34,876 nt of DNA from NCBI GenBank assembly GCA_022729995.1, contig DZBS01000014.1:1-34876 (forward strand), in the 5' to 3' direction. Source of the DNA: Draconibacterium orientale. Lineage in GTDB: Bacteria; Bacteroidota; Bacteroidia; Bacteroidales; JAADGE01. A program made the translations under genes and the position numbers. Below the pieces are notes generated by a model. That model did not search any database and had not been told where the DNA came from. It saw nothing but the letters and a program-made list of their open reading frames with translations. Below are positions 1-7,541 of the stretch, one piece after another. Position 1 is the stretch's first letter; every line of letters begins with the position of its first letter.

Positions 1-10
1 CAGCCTCCGA

Positions 11-38
11 ACAGCCAAAAGCCAACAGCCAAAAGCCA
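11..38. repeat. 14-bp perfect tandem duplication
   Basis: The unit ACAGCCAAAAGCCA occurs twice, head to tail, without mismatch. It begins a low-complexity non-coding spacer that fills the first 200 bases. I see no coding potential in it. This is a direct reading of the sequence; function unknown. Confidence 0.9.
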
Positions 39-50
39 AAATCAAATTAA

Positions 51-91
51 CACATTAGCAAATTAGCACATTATCAAATTAGCACATTAGC
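51..91. repeat. 16-bp tandem repeat, about 2.5 copies
   Basis: The unit CACATTAGCAAATTAG is followed by a copy with one change (CACATTATCAAATTAG) and by a partial third copy. Fragments of the same motif recur just beyond the nearby hairpin (about 143-167), where it grades into AATTAACAA-type sequence. Spacer repeats of this style also appear at about 3470-3580 and 4600-4635 in a different sequence form. Confidence 0.85.
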
Positions 92-108
92 TCATCGCAC
101 TTTTAAAA

Positions 109-142
109 CGCCGGAAGGTCTTGAAGACGCTTCCGGGTTTTT
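109..142 (+). terminator. Rho-independent terminator of a gene off the left edge
   Basis: CCGGAA (111-116) pairs with TTCCGG (131-136). The inside is largely self-complementary as well (GTC TTGAA GAC). The hairpin is followed by a run of five T on the plus strand, so it would end a rightward transcript entering from the left of the window. Confidence 0.7.
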
Positions 143-203
143 ACATTAGCACATTAACAATTAACAACGGCAAAGCCCTCACCGAAGGTAATTAACAATT
201 ATT

Positions 204-401
204 TTACTTTTTTTTATCCAACAACTGTCTTAGAGGAAGAGTAATGCCTATAATAAATGCAAGAGAAAATGCTTTTTTCCAATCAACCGCACCGCCGTTG
301 TTTTCAACAAATGTATTCCAAATAATTGTTGCTACCATCCCGACAATTAGTGCTATAACAAAAGTTACTACAAACTTTAATAAGAATTCTTTAAACATCA
401 T
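204..401 (-). CDS. Small two-helix membrane protein
   Basis: This 65-residue protein has two hydrophobic stretches (about residues 7-29 and 43-58) separated by a short polar loop, and it ends in a basic tail (LLDKKK), so the C-terminus is probably cytoplasmic. I recognise no enzymatic motif and no named family. Two adjacent ATG codons could start it (401 or 398). It lies 18 bases downstream of the DUF2007 gene on the same strand, so the two are probably co-transcribed from the promoter at 735-767. Its role is unknown; being a small inner-membrane protein is all the sequence supports. Confidence 0.7.
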   Translation of the reverse strand: MMFKEFLLKFVVTFVIALIVGMVATIIWNTFVENNGGAVDWKKAFSLAFIIGITLPLRQLLDKKK

Positions 402-419
402 AATAAATTGTATTTAAAA

Positions 420-656
420 TTAATGTTCAATATTAATATTTTTTGTGTAATCTTCAATAATCAATATTGCTTTATCTTTATCGTTACTTCTGATTATAAC
501 TTTCACAGAGCCCGAACCTCCCTGAGACGAATACCAAGGTGCTATTGAACCCATAAATTCGTCTTTTAGAAATGAGTCTATTTCGGCATTCTCGAGTAAT
601 GACTTAACAATTTCAGCTTCCATAATTTTTCCGGAGAATACTTCTATCAGCTCCAT
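420..656 (-). CDS. DUF2007-family putative signal-transducing protein
   Basis: From the ATG at 656 the product is 78 residues and begins MELIEVFSG, followed by the DUF2007 pattern: a beta strand, a helix with EAEIVKSLLENAEI, then the loop GSIAPWYSSQGGSGSVKV and a final strand-helix. The reading frame continues upstream to a TTG at 737 and an ATG at 674. The TTG overlaps a strong promoter -7 box (735-742), so it cannot be the start if that promoter is used. The ATG at 674 remains possible, but the one at 656 matches the usual family start and length (75-80 residues). Family function is not established. It leads a two-gene transcript with the small membrane protein. Confidence 0.75.
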   Translation of the reverse strand: MELIEVFSGKIMEAEIVKSLLENAEIDSFLKDEFMGSIAPWYSSQGGSGSVKVIIRSNDKDKAILIIEDYTKNINIEH

Positions 657-734
657 ATCATTGTTTTTGCACATAACGGTTGTTGGGTTAATATTGATTT
701 GTAATAATTTGTTTACTTTGACATCATTCTTTTC

Positions 735-767
735 CAAATATAAAAAACATAAAAAATGTTTACCAAA
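735..767 (-). promoter_or_regulatory. Bacteroidota-type promoter for the DUF2007 gene
   Basis: On the minus strand TTTG (764-767) is followed after 21 nt by TATATTTG (735-742), matching TTTG-N-TAnnTTTG. Transcription should start near 728, well inside the longest open frame. This moves the translation start to 674 or 656. Confidence 0.7.
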
Positions 768-862
768 ATGAAATCATAATCTCAAATTGTTGTTTTAAAT
801 CAGTTCACGATTTAATATTACCAAATCCTTATGAAAAAATAGTTGGTTATCAATTTAAACAA

Positions 863-893
863 AAAAAATCCTTCATTATTTATGAAGGATTTA
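863..893 (-). terminator. Terminator of the 218-residue protein gene
   Basis: AAATCCTTCAT (866-876) pairs perfectly over 11 bp with ATGAAGGATTT (882-892), with a 5-nt loop. On the minus strand the stem runs into a poly-T tract. It lies 23 bases beyond the stop of the gene at 916-1572. Confidence 0.8.
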
Positions 894-915
894 TGCTGTG
901 TTTGTCTTAAAGTTG

Positions 916-1572
916 TTAACTTACTCGTGAAATTATAAAATTGATGTAGGTTCTATATTCAGCTTCAAGAGCGGTAATACGTTCTACTAATTCTAATCGT
1001 TTAAGTGGGTTGATTTCTTGCGAAAGTATATTGTTTAGATTGATATATTCGTTCACCGATTCTTTATATTCCTTGGTATCAACAAATTTTGCAAGCCATT
1101 TAATATATGAAGGGGAAATGTTTTTTTTATATTGATTGATAAGATGTTGTGCATCGCGAAATAAATTATCTTTATTAACAAAACTTTCGGAAGTTATATC
1201 TACTTTATGAAGCAGGATGCTATGAATAAAAACATTTTGAAAGGCAGTATCTACCGAATATATTTTAGCATCATTCACTTTTCCCGTTTCATGAGAAGCA
1301 ATCTCCAAACAAAACGACATGTTTAATGTGCCAATATCACCGGGAAATTTAATGTCGAACCATCTTTTGTATCTTATTATACTTTCGTAATCTTTATTAT
1401 CCATAAATAAATCCGGAATAAGATACCTGCGTCCCACGAAGTCATCATAAGTTCCGTAGGTTTTATATTCCAACTCCAAAGCAGCCAGATATTTTAATAT
1501 CAATTTCCTATTGATGTGCTCTTTAGTTTTTAAAGGCTCAACAGTTTTTTCCTCTACTTTTTTATTTCTCAT
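916..1572 (-). CDS. Uncharacterised 218-residue soluble protein
   Basis: I do not recognise this protein. It has no signal peptide or membrane segment and looks mostly alpha-helical. It starts with a basic, charged tail (residues 1-22), and the first helix contains LALELEYKTYGTYDDF. The segment YLIPDLFMDNKDYESIIRYKRWFDIKFP reads like a helical-repeat (TPR-like) unit pair. A curious echo is that ALELEYKTY near the start recurs as ALEAEYRTY near the end, suggesting internal duplication or symmetric packing. It is monocistronic: its own terminator lies downstream, and a gene-free gap of more than 400 bases lies upstream. I assign no function. Confidence 0.7.
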   Translation of the reverse strand: MRNKKVEEKTVEPLKTKEHINRKLILKYLAALELEYKTYGTYDDFVGRRYLIPDLFMDNKDYESIIRYKRWFDIKFPGDIGTLNMSFCLEIASHETGKVNDAKIYSVDTAFQNVFIHSILLHKVDITSESFVNKDNLFRDAQHLINQYKKNISPSYIKWLAKFVDTKEYKESVNEYINLNNILSQEINPLKRLELVERITALEAEYRTYINFIISRVS

Positions 1573-2035
1573 AAATGTATTAACGGTGTTGTATATATAA
1601 AACAGTTAGTTAAAAAACAAAAGTAATACTTACACGTCATAATCCAAAGAAAACTGTAAATATTTATTAACAAATATGAAATTATTTTAATTGAATTAGG
1701 TAAATATAATCCAATATCTTAATGATAAGAGTTTTTTTTTATGCCTTTTGTGCATTCATTATGAACCTTTGTGTAATAGTTGTTTCACAAAAGATGCAAA
1801 AACTGATTGAAGTAGCTCTATGAAAACAGAAAATCCTTAACATAACGATATTGATTTAATAATCTGTGAGAGAAGGATTATTGAATTGAAAACAGATTGC
1901 AAACATCTATGACAATATTCTTGTTTTATCGACAATTTTACGGACAAAGTTTACATAATATTTGTAAATAAGAAGATTAGTTGTATATTTGTAATTATTA
2001 AGCGACATTATGTAACACAAACACCCCCAATAGTT
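1573..2035. other. 463-base gap without an intact gene
   Basis: The gap holds the promoter of the XRE gene at its right end. It also has an 8-bp inverted repeat with a 33-nt spacer (CTTTTGTG 1745-1752 / CACAAAAG 1786-1793) and a smaller hairpin, AATAATC (1858-1864) with GATTATT (1876-1882). A short frame from ATG 1820 to TGA 1912 is broken by a stop at 1838, and its second part reads as plausible protein (HNDIDLIICERRIIELKTDC). The 15-mer ATTGAAAACAGATTG (1885-1899) recurs exactly in the XRE gene (2132-2146). No RNA gene was recognised. Confidence 0.5.
1961..1991 (+). promoter_or_regulatory. Promoter of the XRE-family gene
   Basis: TTTG (1961-1964), 19 nt, TATATTTG (1984-1991) is a complete match to the Bacteroidota consensus. 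The predicted start of transcription is near 1998, leaving a leader of about 38 nt before the ATG at 2036. Confidence 0.75.
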
Positions 2036-2275
2036 ATGAAAGTATATTTAAAGGAAATCAGATTAAGAAACAATCTCACACAAGCAGAATTAGCAGAAAA
2101 AACAGGTTGTACAAAGCAAACAATAAGTAGGATTGAAAACAGATTGTTTATTGCTTCAATTGCTTTATCATTAAAAATAGCGAAAGTTTTAGGTGCGGAT
2201 ATTGAGGATTTTTATAAGTTGGATACAAAAGAATTAAACTCTCTCAAAGTTAAAAAAGAAAAAATTAGACTTTAA
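2036..2275 (+). CDS. XRE/Cro-type helix-turn-helix regulator
   Basis: This 79-residue protein is almost entirely one HTH_3 domain (residues 5-60). The sequence LKEIRLRNNLTQAELAEKTG leads into the recognition helix TKQTISRIENR, then SLKIAKVLGADIEDFYKLD closes the five-helix fold. The last 15 residues are Lys-rich and probably flexible. Such single-domain proteins bind operator DNA as dimers and often repress their own promoter. The gene has its own promoter (1961-1991) and terminator (2323-2358), so it stands alone; no toxin gene, phage gene or partner is next to it. The target is unknown. Two hairpin-forming inverted repeats in the upstream gap are candidate operators, but that is inference. 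Confidence 0.85.
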   Translation: MKVYLKEIRLRNNLTQAELAEKTGCTKQTISRIENRLFIASIALSLKIAKVLGADIEDFYKLDTKELNSLKVKKEKIRL

Positions 2276-2322
2276 TATTGAATTAGTTGAGAATTATTAA
2301 TCATCTGTTCCACGTTATAAAT

Positions 2323-2358
2323 AAAAGCCTCAATGTAAAGAAACATTGAGGCTTTTTT
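2323..2358 (+). terminator. Strong, possibly bidirectional terminator
   Basis: AAAAGCCTCAATGT (2323-2336) pairs over 14 bp with ACATTGAGGCTTTT (2343-2356), with a 6-nt loop and a T-run on the plus strand. It ends the XRE gene. The A-rich left arm also gives Ts on the minus strand, so it may stop the convergent lipoprotein gene, which ends at 2451. Confidence 0.85.
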
Positions 2359-2450
2359 AATAAACATGAATTCCCTTTGAAATTATATTACTGATGTTCA
2401 ATAAATATACTTTTCAAACATTAATAAAATAGAAAAATCATAATTACCAT

Positions 2451-3359
2451 TTATTTTGCTTGAACAACAGAAGCAGTTACCTCGCCTTCAACATATAGCG
2501 GTAAAATAAAATCGGCAGCAGCACCGTCGACCAATATTACATGAAAGGTTCCTTCTATAATGTAACTTGCTGTTCCGTCGGCCATCCCGGCAGCCATTGC
2601 AGCACCTTGAGTAATATTCACATTATAAGTTACTGGTAAATCAAGAGTAACATTTCCGCTACCGTTAATAGACAAATTGCTTGTATATGTGTCTGAATAC
2701 AAATGTGTAGATGATTTAACACCTTCCGTGGTAACGGTATATTCAACTTCGTCTATCACGGCACTTCTTGTATCCATATTTGTGATAGTTGTATTTGCAG
2801 TTAGGTCGAAGGTGTAACTTGTATATCCGTTAATTGTGTAAGTTCCGTCAATACTGTTAACAACAACTTCGGGTTGGTCAAAGAAATCTTCAAAACCAGT
2901 CTCAACATAAGCACTTCCGGTAATATCAATAGGAAAATCGGTAGCTTCAACAAATGCTTTGTCAACATGGAAAATTCCTGTTACAACATAATCCAACGAT
3001 TCGCCGGCATCAAGCATAGTAAGCAATTTTATGGCATCAACTGTTTTAAGAGTAAGCGGAAGAGTTAGTTCAAGCGGAGCATCGGGAGTAATTGTTTTGT
3101 TAATATCAATGCTTACACTTTCTGCACTAAATCCTTCAATTACCGCCAGATATTCAATATCAAGAATAAATGCTTCACGATCGTCGTTATTTGTAACAAG
3201 CATATCAATATCAAGATAAGTGTATTCTCCGGGAAGTTCTTTCAATGTATATCCTGTAACTTCAATAGAAGGTTGCACAAACAACAGTTCTTTATTGCAC
3301 GATGATATTGTTACAATAACCGGTAAAATTAAAGCAATTAAAAATAATTTAGATTTCAT
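2451..3359 (-). CDS. Lipoprotein with two WHy/LEA-2-like domains
   Basis: A lipoprotein signal peptide is clear: MKSKLF, a hydrophobic core, then ISSC with the acylated Cys at position 21. The mature protein (about 280 residues) is two copies of one beta-sandwich unit, roughly residues 30-150 and 168-300. Each has the layout strand (YLDIDMLVTNN / YTFDLTANTTITN), 'I..V.Y.V..EG', a polar turn, then a strand of alternating hydrophobics (PLELTLPLTL / NVTLDLPVTYNV) and 'Y.V.G.FHV'. This is the pattern of the LEA-2 / Water-stress-and-Hypersensitive-response (WHy) domain. Both repeats carry (G)xFHV. It is probably anchored in the envelope facing the periplasm. WHy proteins are linked to desiccation or stress tolerance in some organisms, but that role is not shown here. 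It is monocistronic. Confidence 0.7.
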   Translation of the reverse strand: MKSKLFLIALILPVIVTISSCNKELLFVQPSIEVTGYTLKELPGEYTYLDIDMLVTNNDDREAFILDIEYLAVIEGFSAESVSIDINKTITPDAPLELTLPLTLKTVDAIKLLTMLDAGESLDYVVTGIFHVDKAFVEATDFPIDITGSAYVETGFEDFFDQPEVVVNSIDGTYTINGYTSYTFDLTANTTITNMDTRSAVIDEVEYTVTTEGVKSSTHLYSDTYTSNLSINGSGNVTLDLPVTYNVNITQGAAMAAGMADGTASYIIEGTFHVILVDGAAADFILPLYVEGEVTASVVQAK

Positions 3360-3572
3360 AATAAATAAGTTTTTGTTAATGGTTAATAAAAAGTTTTAAA
3401 GTTTAATATTATAAATTTAAGATAATTATGGTTAAAATGCAATACTACACAATGAAAAAAAAGAATATAATTAAGAATATTAACAATTATCAATTATACA
3501 ATGGTGCAATTATATAAATATACAATGAAAGAATTAATAGAATTTTAACAATTTACAATTTACAATTAACGA

Positions 3573-4394
3573 TTAATAATTATCCTGCAAAGCTTCTTTT
3601 CTAAGTTTAGCTTTTTCTTCGTCGGATTTAGAATAGTCGTTTTTATAGATGGCTTTTTCCCATTCACCATACATTGGATTCGGGAAAACAATAAACTTAG
3701 TTCCAAAAAGATTTTTAGTGTCGTTCACCACAGCTGCCCCATAATCATCACCTCGTTGTCCGTAGTCTTCCGAGAAATCTCTAAGGTTATCTCCAAGGTA
3801 AAGAATAACTTCATAGTTCTTCAAAATAGAATCTCTTCGTGCAGTTTTATCCGACGATTTTTCTTTCAAATACATGTGTTGAATATCCACATAAGGAAAA
3901 CCTTCATTCAGCAAATTCTTCATTGTAATATCTTGCGAAGCAATACTTCTGTTAGATAAATAAAAGACTTCGACACCTTTCTTTTTGCAGTAATTAAAAA
4001 ACTCAAGAGCACCGGGTAACGCTTTAGCTTTACCTTGTTTAACCCAGTTTTCCCAAGCTTCGTCGGTATAAAGTTCTCCGATTTTTGCAAGTCTTGCATT
4101 CATTGGGCTGTTATCGAGCAAAGTTTCGTCGATATCTGTAATTACAGCTTTTCTCTTTTTAGATTTAATTTTGATATTTTTATCGAGCATAAAAGTAGCA
4201 AGATTATACGATTGAATATATAATGCTTTTGCTTCGGCAGAAGTTTGATACCATAAAGTTCCGGAAACACTATATTCCGATTTTGAAACTTTAACAGAAT
4301 CTTTAACAACATTTTCTGTTTTTAGTTCATTATTATTTTTACATGAACTAAAAATAAGTAATACAATAGTTGAGTAAATTAGGATTTTTTTCAT
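3573..4394 (-). CDS. HAD-superfamily acid phosphatase / 5'-nucleotidase lipoprotein, e(P4) family
   Basis: The N-terminus is a lipoprotein signal (lipobox FSSC, Cys18). The catalytic core has the class-C acid phosphatase signature: DIDET (Asp87, Asp89, Thr91) as motif I, YLSNRS (Ser147) as motif II, a Lys-rich stretch near 177-183 that supplies the motif III lysine, and LGDNLRDF (Asp202, Asp207) for Mg2+ binding. The length (273) fits the family. Haemophilus e(P4) is an outer-membrane-anchored phosphatase that dephosphorylates NMN and other nucleotides so the nucleoside can be taken up, so a nucleotide-scavenging role at the cell surface or in the periplasm is likely. Upstream on the minus strand two overlapping -7-like boxes occur (TACTTTTG at 4487-4494 and TAAATTTG at 4467-4474), neither with a good -33 partner. 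Confidence 0.9.
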   Translation of the reverse strand: MKKILIYSTIVLLIFSSCKNNNELKTENVVKDSVKVSKSEYSVSGTLWYQTSAEAKALYIQSYNLATFMLDKNIKIKSKKRKAVITDIDETLLDNSPMNARLAKIGELYTDEAWENWVKQGKAKALPGALEFFNYCKKKGVEVFYLSNRSIASQDITMKNLLNEGFPYVDIQHMYLKEKSSDKTARRDSILKNYEVILYLGDNLRDFSEDYGQRGDDYGAAVVNDTKNLFGTKFIVFPNPMYGEWEKAIYKNDYSKSDEEKAKLRKEALQDNY

Positions 4395-4691
4395 ATTAAA
4401 TATTTTAAATGATTATTTGTTTATATTGATTTGATATTTTGTTACAGAATATTTCTATTACAAAACCAAATTTACGATAAGTAATGCAAAAGTAAATGAT
4501 TTTTCTTTTAAGATAATATTCTTTTAAAATTCATTTCAGAAATATTTATTCAAACACAATAAAATACAAATGTTTTATAAAGATAAAAGGCTAATTACTA
4601 ATAATTAACAATTAATAATTAATAATTAACAATTATTTTTGTAACTTTTGAATAAACCAAATCGTCTTATTCACGAAAACTAACAACACTT
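4395..4691. other. Divergent spacer with AT-rich short repeats
   Basis: This spacer separates the leftward phosphatase gene from the rightward sigma-factor gene, so both control regions lie here. The stretch 4600-4635 is built from near-copies of AATTAACAATTAATAATT, the same style as about 3540-3580 and 156-200. A TATTTTTG box (4634-4641) lies 50 bases before the sigma-factor ATG and could be its -7 element, but there is no TTG at the expected distance. Confidence 0.5.
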
Positions 4692-5174
4692 ATGACAGTT
4701 CAAGAATATAACACAAGCGTAAACAGTTTTTCTGACAATGTGTATCGTTTCATATTGAAGAGTGTAAAAGACAAAGACAAAGCAAAAGATATTACACAAG
4801 ATAGTTACGAAAAACTTTGGATAAACAGATTATCCGTTGACAGAGAAAAAGTGAAATCATATTTATTTTCAACCGCATATCACACAATGATAGATATGAT
4901 AAGGAGAGAAAAGAAATTTGCAAATTACGAAACGGTCTTTGAAGAGCCAAGTTATGAAAGCGAAAATTGCGATTTACAAGAAATATTGCACAGTGCAATT
5001 CAGAAGTTGCCCGAAGATCAAAAAGCGGTAATTCTGCTCCGCGACTACGAAGATTATTCATACAAAGAAATCTCAGACATAACAAAACTCAGCGAAGCTC
5101 AGGTGAAAACTTATATTTACAGAGCCAGAATATTTTTAAAACATTACATAGGAAAATTAGAAAACGTAATTTAA
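4692..5174 (+). CDS. ECF-type RNA polymerase sigma factor
   Basis: The protein has 160 residues, normal for a minimal ECF factor. Region 2 spans about residues 8-76, with DKAKDITQDSYEKLW for core binding and SYLFSTAYHTMIDMIRREKK for -10 recognition. Region 4 spans about 102-155: LPEDQKAVILLRDYEDYSYKEISDITKLSEAQVKTYIYRAR is the usual helix-turn-helix against the -35. It is followed by a gene for a one-pass membrane protein with the anti-sigma layout and then by an outer-membrane barrel gene. This suggests a self-contained cell-surface signalling or envelope regulatory unit. There is no FecR/TonB-receptor pair, so it is not a classic iron-starvation sigma. The signal is unknown. Confidence 0.93.
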   Translation: MTVQEYNTSVNSFSDNVYRFILKSVKDKDKAKDITQDSYEKLWINRLSVDREKVKSYLFSTAYHTMIDMIRREKKFANYETVFEEPSYESENCDLQEILHSAIQKLPEDQKAVILLRDYEDYSYKEISDITKLSEAQVKTYIYRARIFLKHYIGKLENVI

Positions 5175-5269
5175 GGAATAATGAAACACCCATGTAAGTC
5201 TCACGACCTACAAATGAACGATTATTTAGGATGTTCCTATGTAACCTTAAAAATTAAAAATATAAACAC

Positions 5270-6283
5270 ATGAAAATAACAAAACATAACTACGAAATAT
5301 TTTTCATAGATTACTTTGACGGTAATCTGAATGAAAGCCGAGAGAAAGAGTTATTTAATTTCCTTGATAAAAACCCTTTGTTGAAAGAAGAATTTGAATG
5401 CTTTGATAACGGTGAAAATGTAAAACTTATTCCGGATAGCAAAGTATTTGCAAAGAAATCTATGTTGAAACATAATACATTTGTAGATGTTCAGGAAATA
5501 TCCGAAATAGATTATTTAATGATTTCAGACTTAGAAAAAGATATAAAACCCGAACAAAAAACACAATTAGACAATTTATTGGCTTCAAACCCCAAATGTT
5601 TTAATGAATACAATCTTTTTGGTAAAACAAAACTTGAATACGACTCTAAAATCGAGTTCAAATATAAAAACAGAATTAAAAGAACTCTTTTGCCAATGGG
5701 AACAATCAGAACGACACTGTCAATTGCAGCAGCGGCAACAGCATTTTTACTGATAATAAACCAACTGAACTTTAACGATTCATTAAATGAAGGAAACAAC
5801 GGAAGAAATATAAGCCTGAGAAACACTAATTCAAAAATGGCATTATTCTCACAATCACAAAATGATAATAACTCATTAAACACAAGCAATAAATATACTT
5901 TTAAACAAGCAACACATAAAATAAACAACACAATTAACAATTCAGTTTCGGAACAAGATTCTTTAAACGCAACAAATCATTCCAATTATCAAGAAATCAA
6001 AGTACCTGTGAAACATGAAAGAATCTTGATTTCCGGAACAGAAAACATTAATTCCTTAAAAATCAAAAACACTGAAAAAAAATTATTGCAACCGGAAGAT
6101 AAGTCTTTTATCTCAAACGTTAACCTTTGGGCAATTGCAGAAACTGGTGTTAAAACATGGAATGCTGTAACAAACTCCGATGCAAGTTTAAACAATAAAT
6201 ATAACGAAAAAGGCGGAATAGAGAAACTATCTTTCAGCTATAAAGGAATCAAATTCAGTAAATCATTCAATAAAAACAAATAA
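5270..6283 (+). CDS. Membrane-bound anti-sigma-like protein
   Basis: There is no signal peptide. The N-terminal 145 residues are cytoplasmic and contain two similar units: NYEIFFIDYFDGNLNES with EKELFNFLDKNPLLKEEF, then EIDYLMISDLEKDIKPEQ with TQLDNLLASNPKCFNEY. Both read as an acidic helix followed by a 'linker-helix-NP' motif, as in Bacteroidota proteins that accompany ECF sigma genes. One membrane helix follows (about residues 147-165, rich in Ala/Ile/Leu). The remaining 170 residues would be periplasmic and are Asn/Ser-rich. No zinc-binding HxxxCxxC motif is present, so it is not a ZAS-type anti-sigma. Position directly after the ECF gene supports the role; direct sigma binding is inferred. 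The 95-base gap holds no obvious terminator. Confidence 0.7.
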   Translation: MKITKHNYEIFFIDYFDGNLNESREKELFNFLDKNPLLKEEFECFDNGENVKLIPDSKVFAKKSMLKHNTFVDVQEISEIDYLMISDLEKDIKPEQKTQLDNLLASNPKCFNEYNLFGKTKLEYDSKIEFKYKNRIKRTLLPMGTIRTTLSIAAAATAFLLIINQLNFNDSLNEGNNGRNISLRNTNSKMALFSQSQNDNNSLNTSNKYTFKQATHKINNTINNSVSEQDSLNATNHSNYQEIKVPVKHERILISGTENINSLKIKNTEKKLLQPEDKSFISNVNLWAIAETGVKTWNAVTNSDASLNNKYNEKGGIEKLSFSYKGIKFSKSFNKNK

Positions 6284-6332
6284 TCCACACAAACACAGTA
6301 AACCTTTTTATAAACAAATATAAATATATCAA

Positions 6333-7469
6333 ATGAAAAATTATCTAAAAAAACTCGTAAGCCCAAAAATATTTGTAACAATATTTTTATCGGTAGCAAT
6401 AATGTTTGGAGCTTTTGCACAGCAAGACACAACCAAAATTGAAATGCACAACAAAAAGATAGTAATTATCGACGGTAAAACACACAAAAAACAAGCAATA
6501 GAAAACCTCGAAAAAGGTATAGTTACATTCAACGAAGAAATAGCAAAATCAAATGCAAGCATTACAGAACTAAATGCAAAGATTGAACAAATGAGAGCAG
6601 AATTAGAAACTGCAACAAATAAAGAAGAAATTGAGAGAAACATAGAACTTCAAGAAAAACTTATTGAAGTAGAAGAAACAAAAATTGAAGCATTTGAAAA
6701 TGGTATTGAAGACATTAACGAAGGAATAGCAGATATTGAAGAAGATTTAAGTGATATTCCGGATATTGAAAGATTTAACGACTCAATTGTAATTACAACC
6801 GACGATGAAGATAATCATTCATGCAACAACAATAAAATGGATGGTAATTGGGCCGGTTTTGAAATGGGAGTTGCAAACTTTTTAACATCAACAAACGCAA
6901 TAGCAAAAGATGCACAAACAAATTTTATGAAACTAAACCCCGAAAAATCATTCACTTATAATTTAAATTTATTTGAATACACAATTCCGTTGGTTAAAAA
7001 ATATGCAGGAATAGTTACTGGAGCCGGAATAGAATGGAACAGTTATTCATTAAGCGAAAACGTAAATCTTGTTGAAGATGCAAACAATGTAATTCAAGCA
7101 AACTACATAGATCCGGCAGTTATAGACTATAAAAAAAATAATCTAAATATGGCTTACTTAACAATTCCGGCTTTATTAGAATTTCAAATCCCAACAGGAA
7201 AAGAAAACATATACATTAGCGCAGGAGCTACCGGAAGTTTAAGAATGTGGTCGAAACAAAAACAAAAATATTTCGATAACGATACTAAAATGAAGAATAA
7301 AGTAACAGATGATTTTCAATTGACTCCTTTCAGATACGGTTTAACATTCAGAATTGGATACGGCGACATAGGATTATTCGCAAACTACGAGATCACTCCG
7401 TTGTTCAAAGAAGGTGCAGGTCCGGAATTATATCCGTTCACAATTGGAGTAAGAATAATAAACTTCTAA
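6333..7469 (+). CDS. Outer-membrane beta-barrel protein with an N-terminal coiled-coil segment
   Basis: A long signal peptide (residues 1-29, ending GAFAQ) is followed by a short strand (IEMHNKKIVIID) and a Glu/Lys/Ile-rich segment (about residues 52-140) with heptad-like spacing, predicted to be a coiled coil. An acidic linker with DDEDNHSC follows. From about residue 170 (WAGFEMGVANFL) to the end the sequence alternates short amphipathic strands with Gly/Asn turns and ends in IGVRIINF, a terminal aromatic residue typical of outer-membrane barrels. The barrel is roughly 200 residues, suggesting 8-10 strands (PorT/OMP_b-brl-like). It is the third gene of the sigma/anti-sigma cassette and may be its target or its sensor. 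A strong terminator follows 20 bases later. Confidence 0.75.
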   Translation: MKNYLKKLVSPKIFVTIFLSVAIMFGAFAQQDTTKIEMHNKKIVIIDGKTHKKQAIENLEKGIVTFNEEIAKSNASITELNAKIEQMRAELETATNKEEIERNIELQEKLIEVEETKIEAFENGIEDINEGIADIEEDLSDIPDIERFNDSIVITTDDEDNHSCNNNKMDGNWAGFEMGVANFLTSTNAIAKDAQTNFMKLNPEKSFTYNLNLFEYTIPLVKKYAGIVTGAGIEWNSYSLSENVNLVEDANNVIQANYIDPAVIDYKKNNLNMAYLTIPALLEFQIPTGKENIYISAGATGSLRMWSKQKQKYFDNDTKMKNKVTDDFQLTPFRYGLTFRIGYGDIGLFANYEITPLFKEGAGPELYPFTIGVRIINF

Positions 7470-7490
7470 AAATATTTAATCTTTATTCAT

Positions 7491-7520
7491 AAAAAAATCC
7501 TCTTAATCGGAGGATTTTTT
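7491..7520 (+). terminator. Terminator of the sigma/anti-sigma/barrel operon
   Basis: AAAAAATCCTC (ending 7502) pairs with GAGGATTTTTT (7510-7520), with a 7-nt loop. The poly-T tail is immediately continued by a promoter-like TATTTTTG (7520-7527), so the terminator and the next gene's -7 element abut. Confidence 0.85.
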
Positions 7521-7527
7521 ATTTTTG
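7520..7527 (+). promoter_or_regulatory. -7 element (TATTTTTG) of the ThiF/MoeB-like gene
   Basis: This matches TAnnTTTG and lies 14 bases before the ATG at 7542. No TTG is found 17-23 nt upstream, because that interval is the terminator stem. The leader would be only about 8 nt. Confidence 0.45.
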
Positions 7528-7541
7528 TAAAAAAAACAATT

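Noticed and set aside
2307-2320. TGTTCCACGT, half of a parS-like site
   Set aside because: The right arm reads TATAAA, so there is no dyad. A similar half site occurs at about 29804-29813 inside a gene. Neither can be called a ParB site.
2874-3219. Plus-strand frames across the WHy lipoprotein gene
   Set aside because: They are antisense to a well-supported lipoprotein gene, with no promoter or family match.
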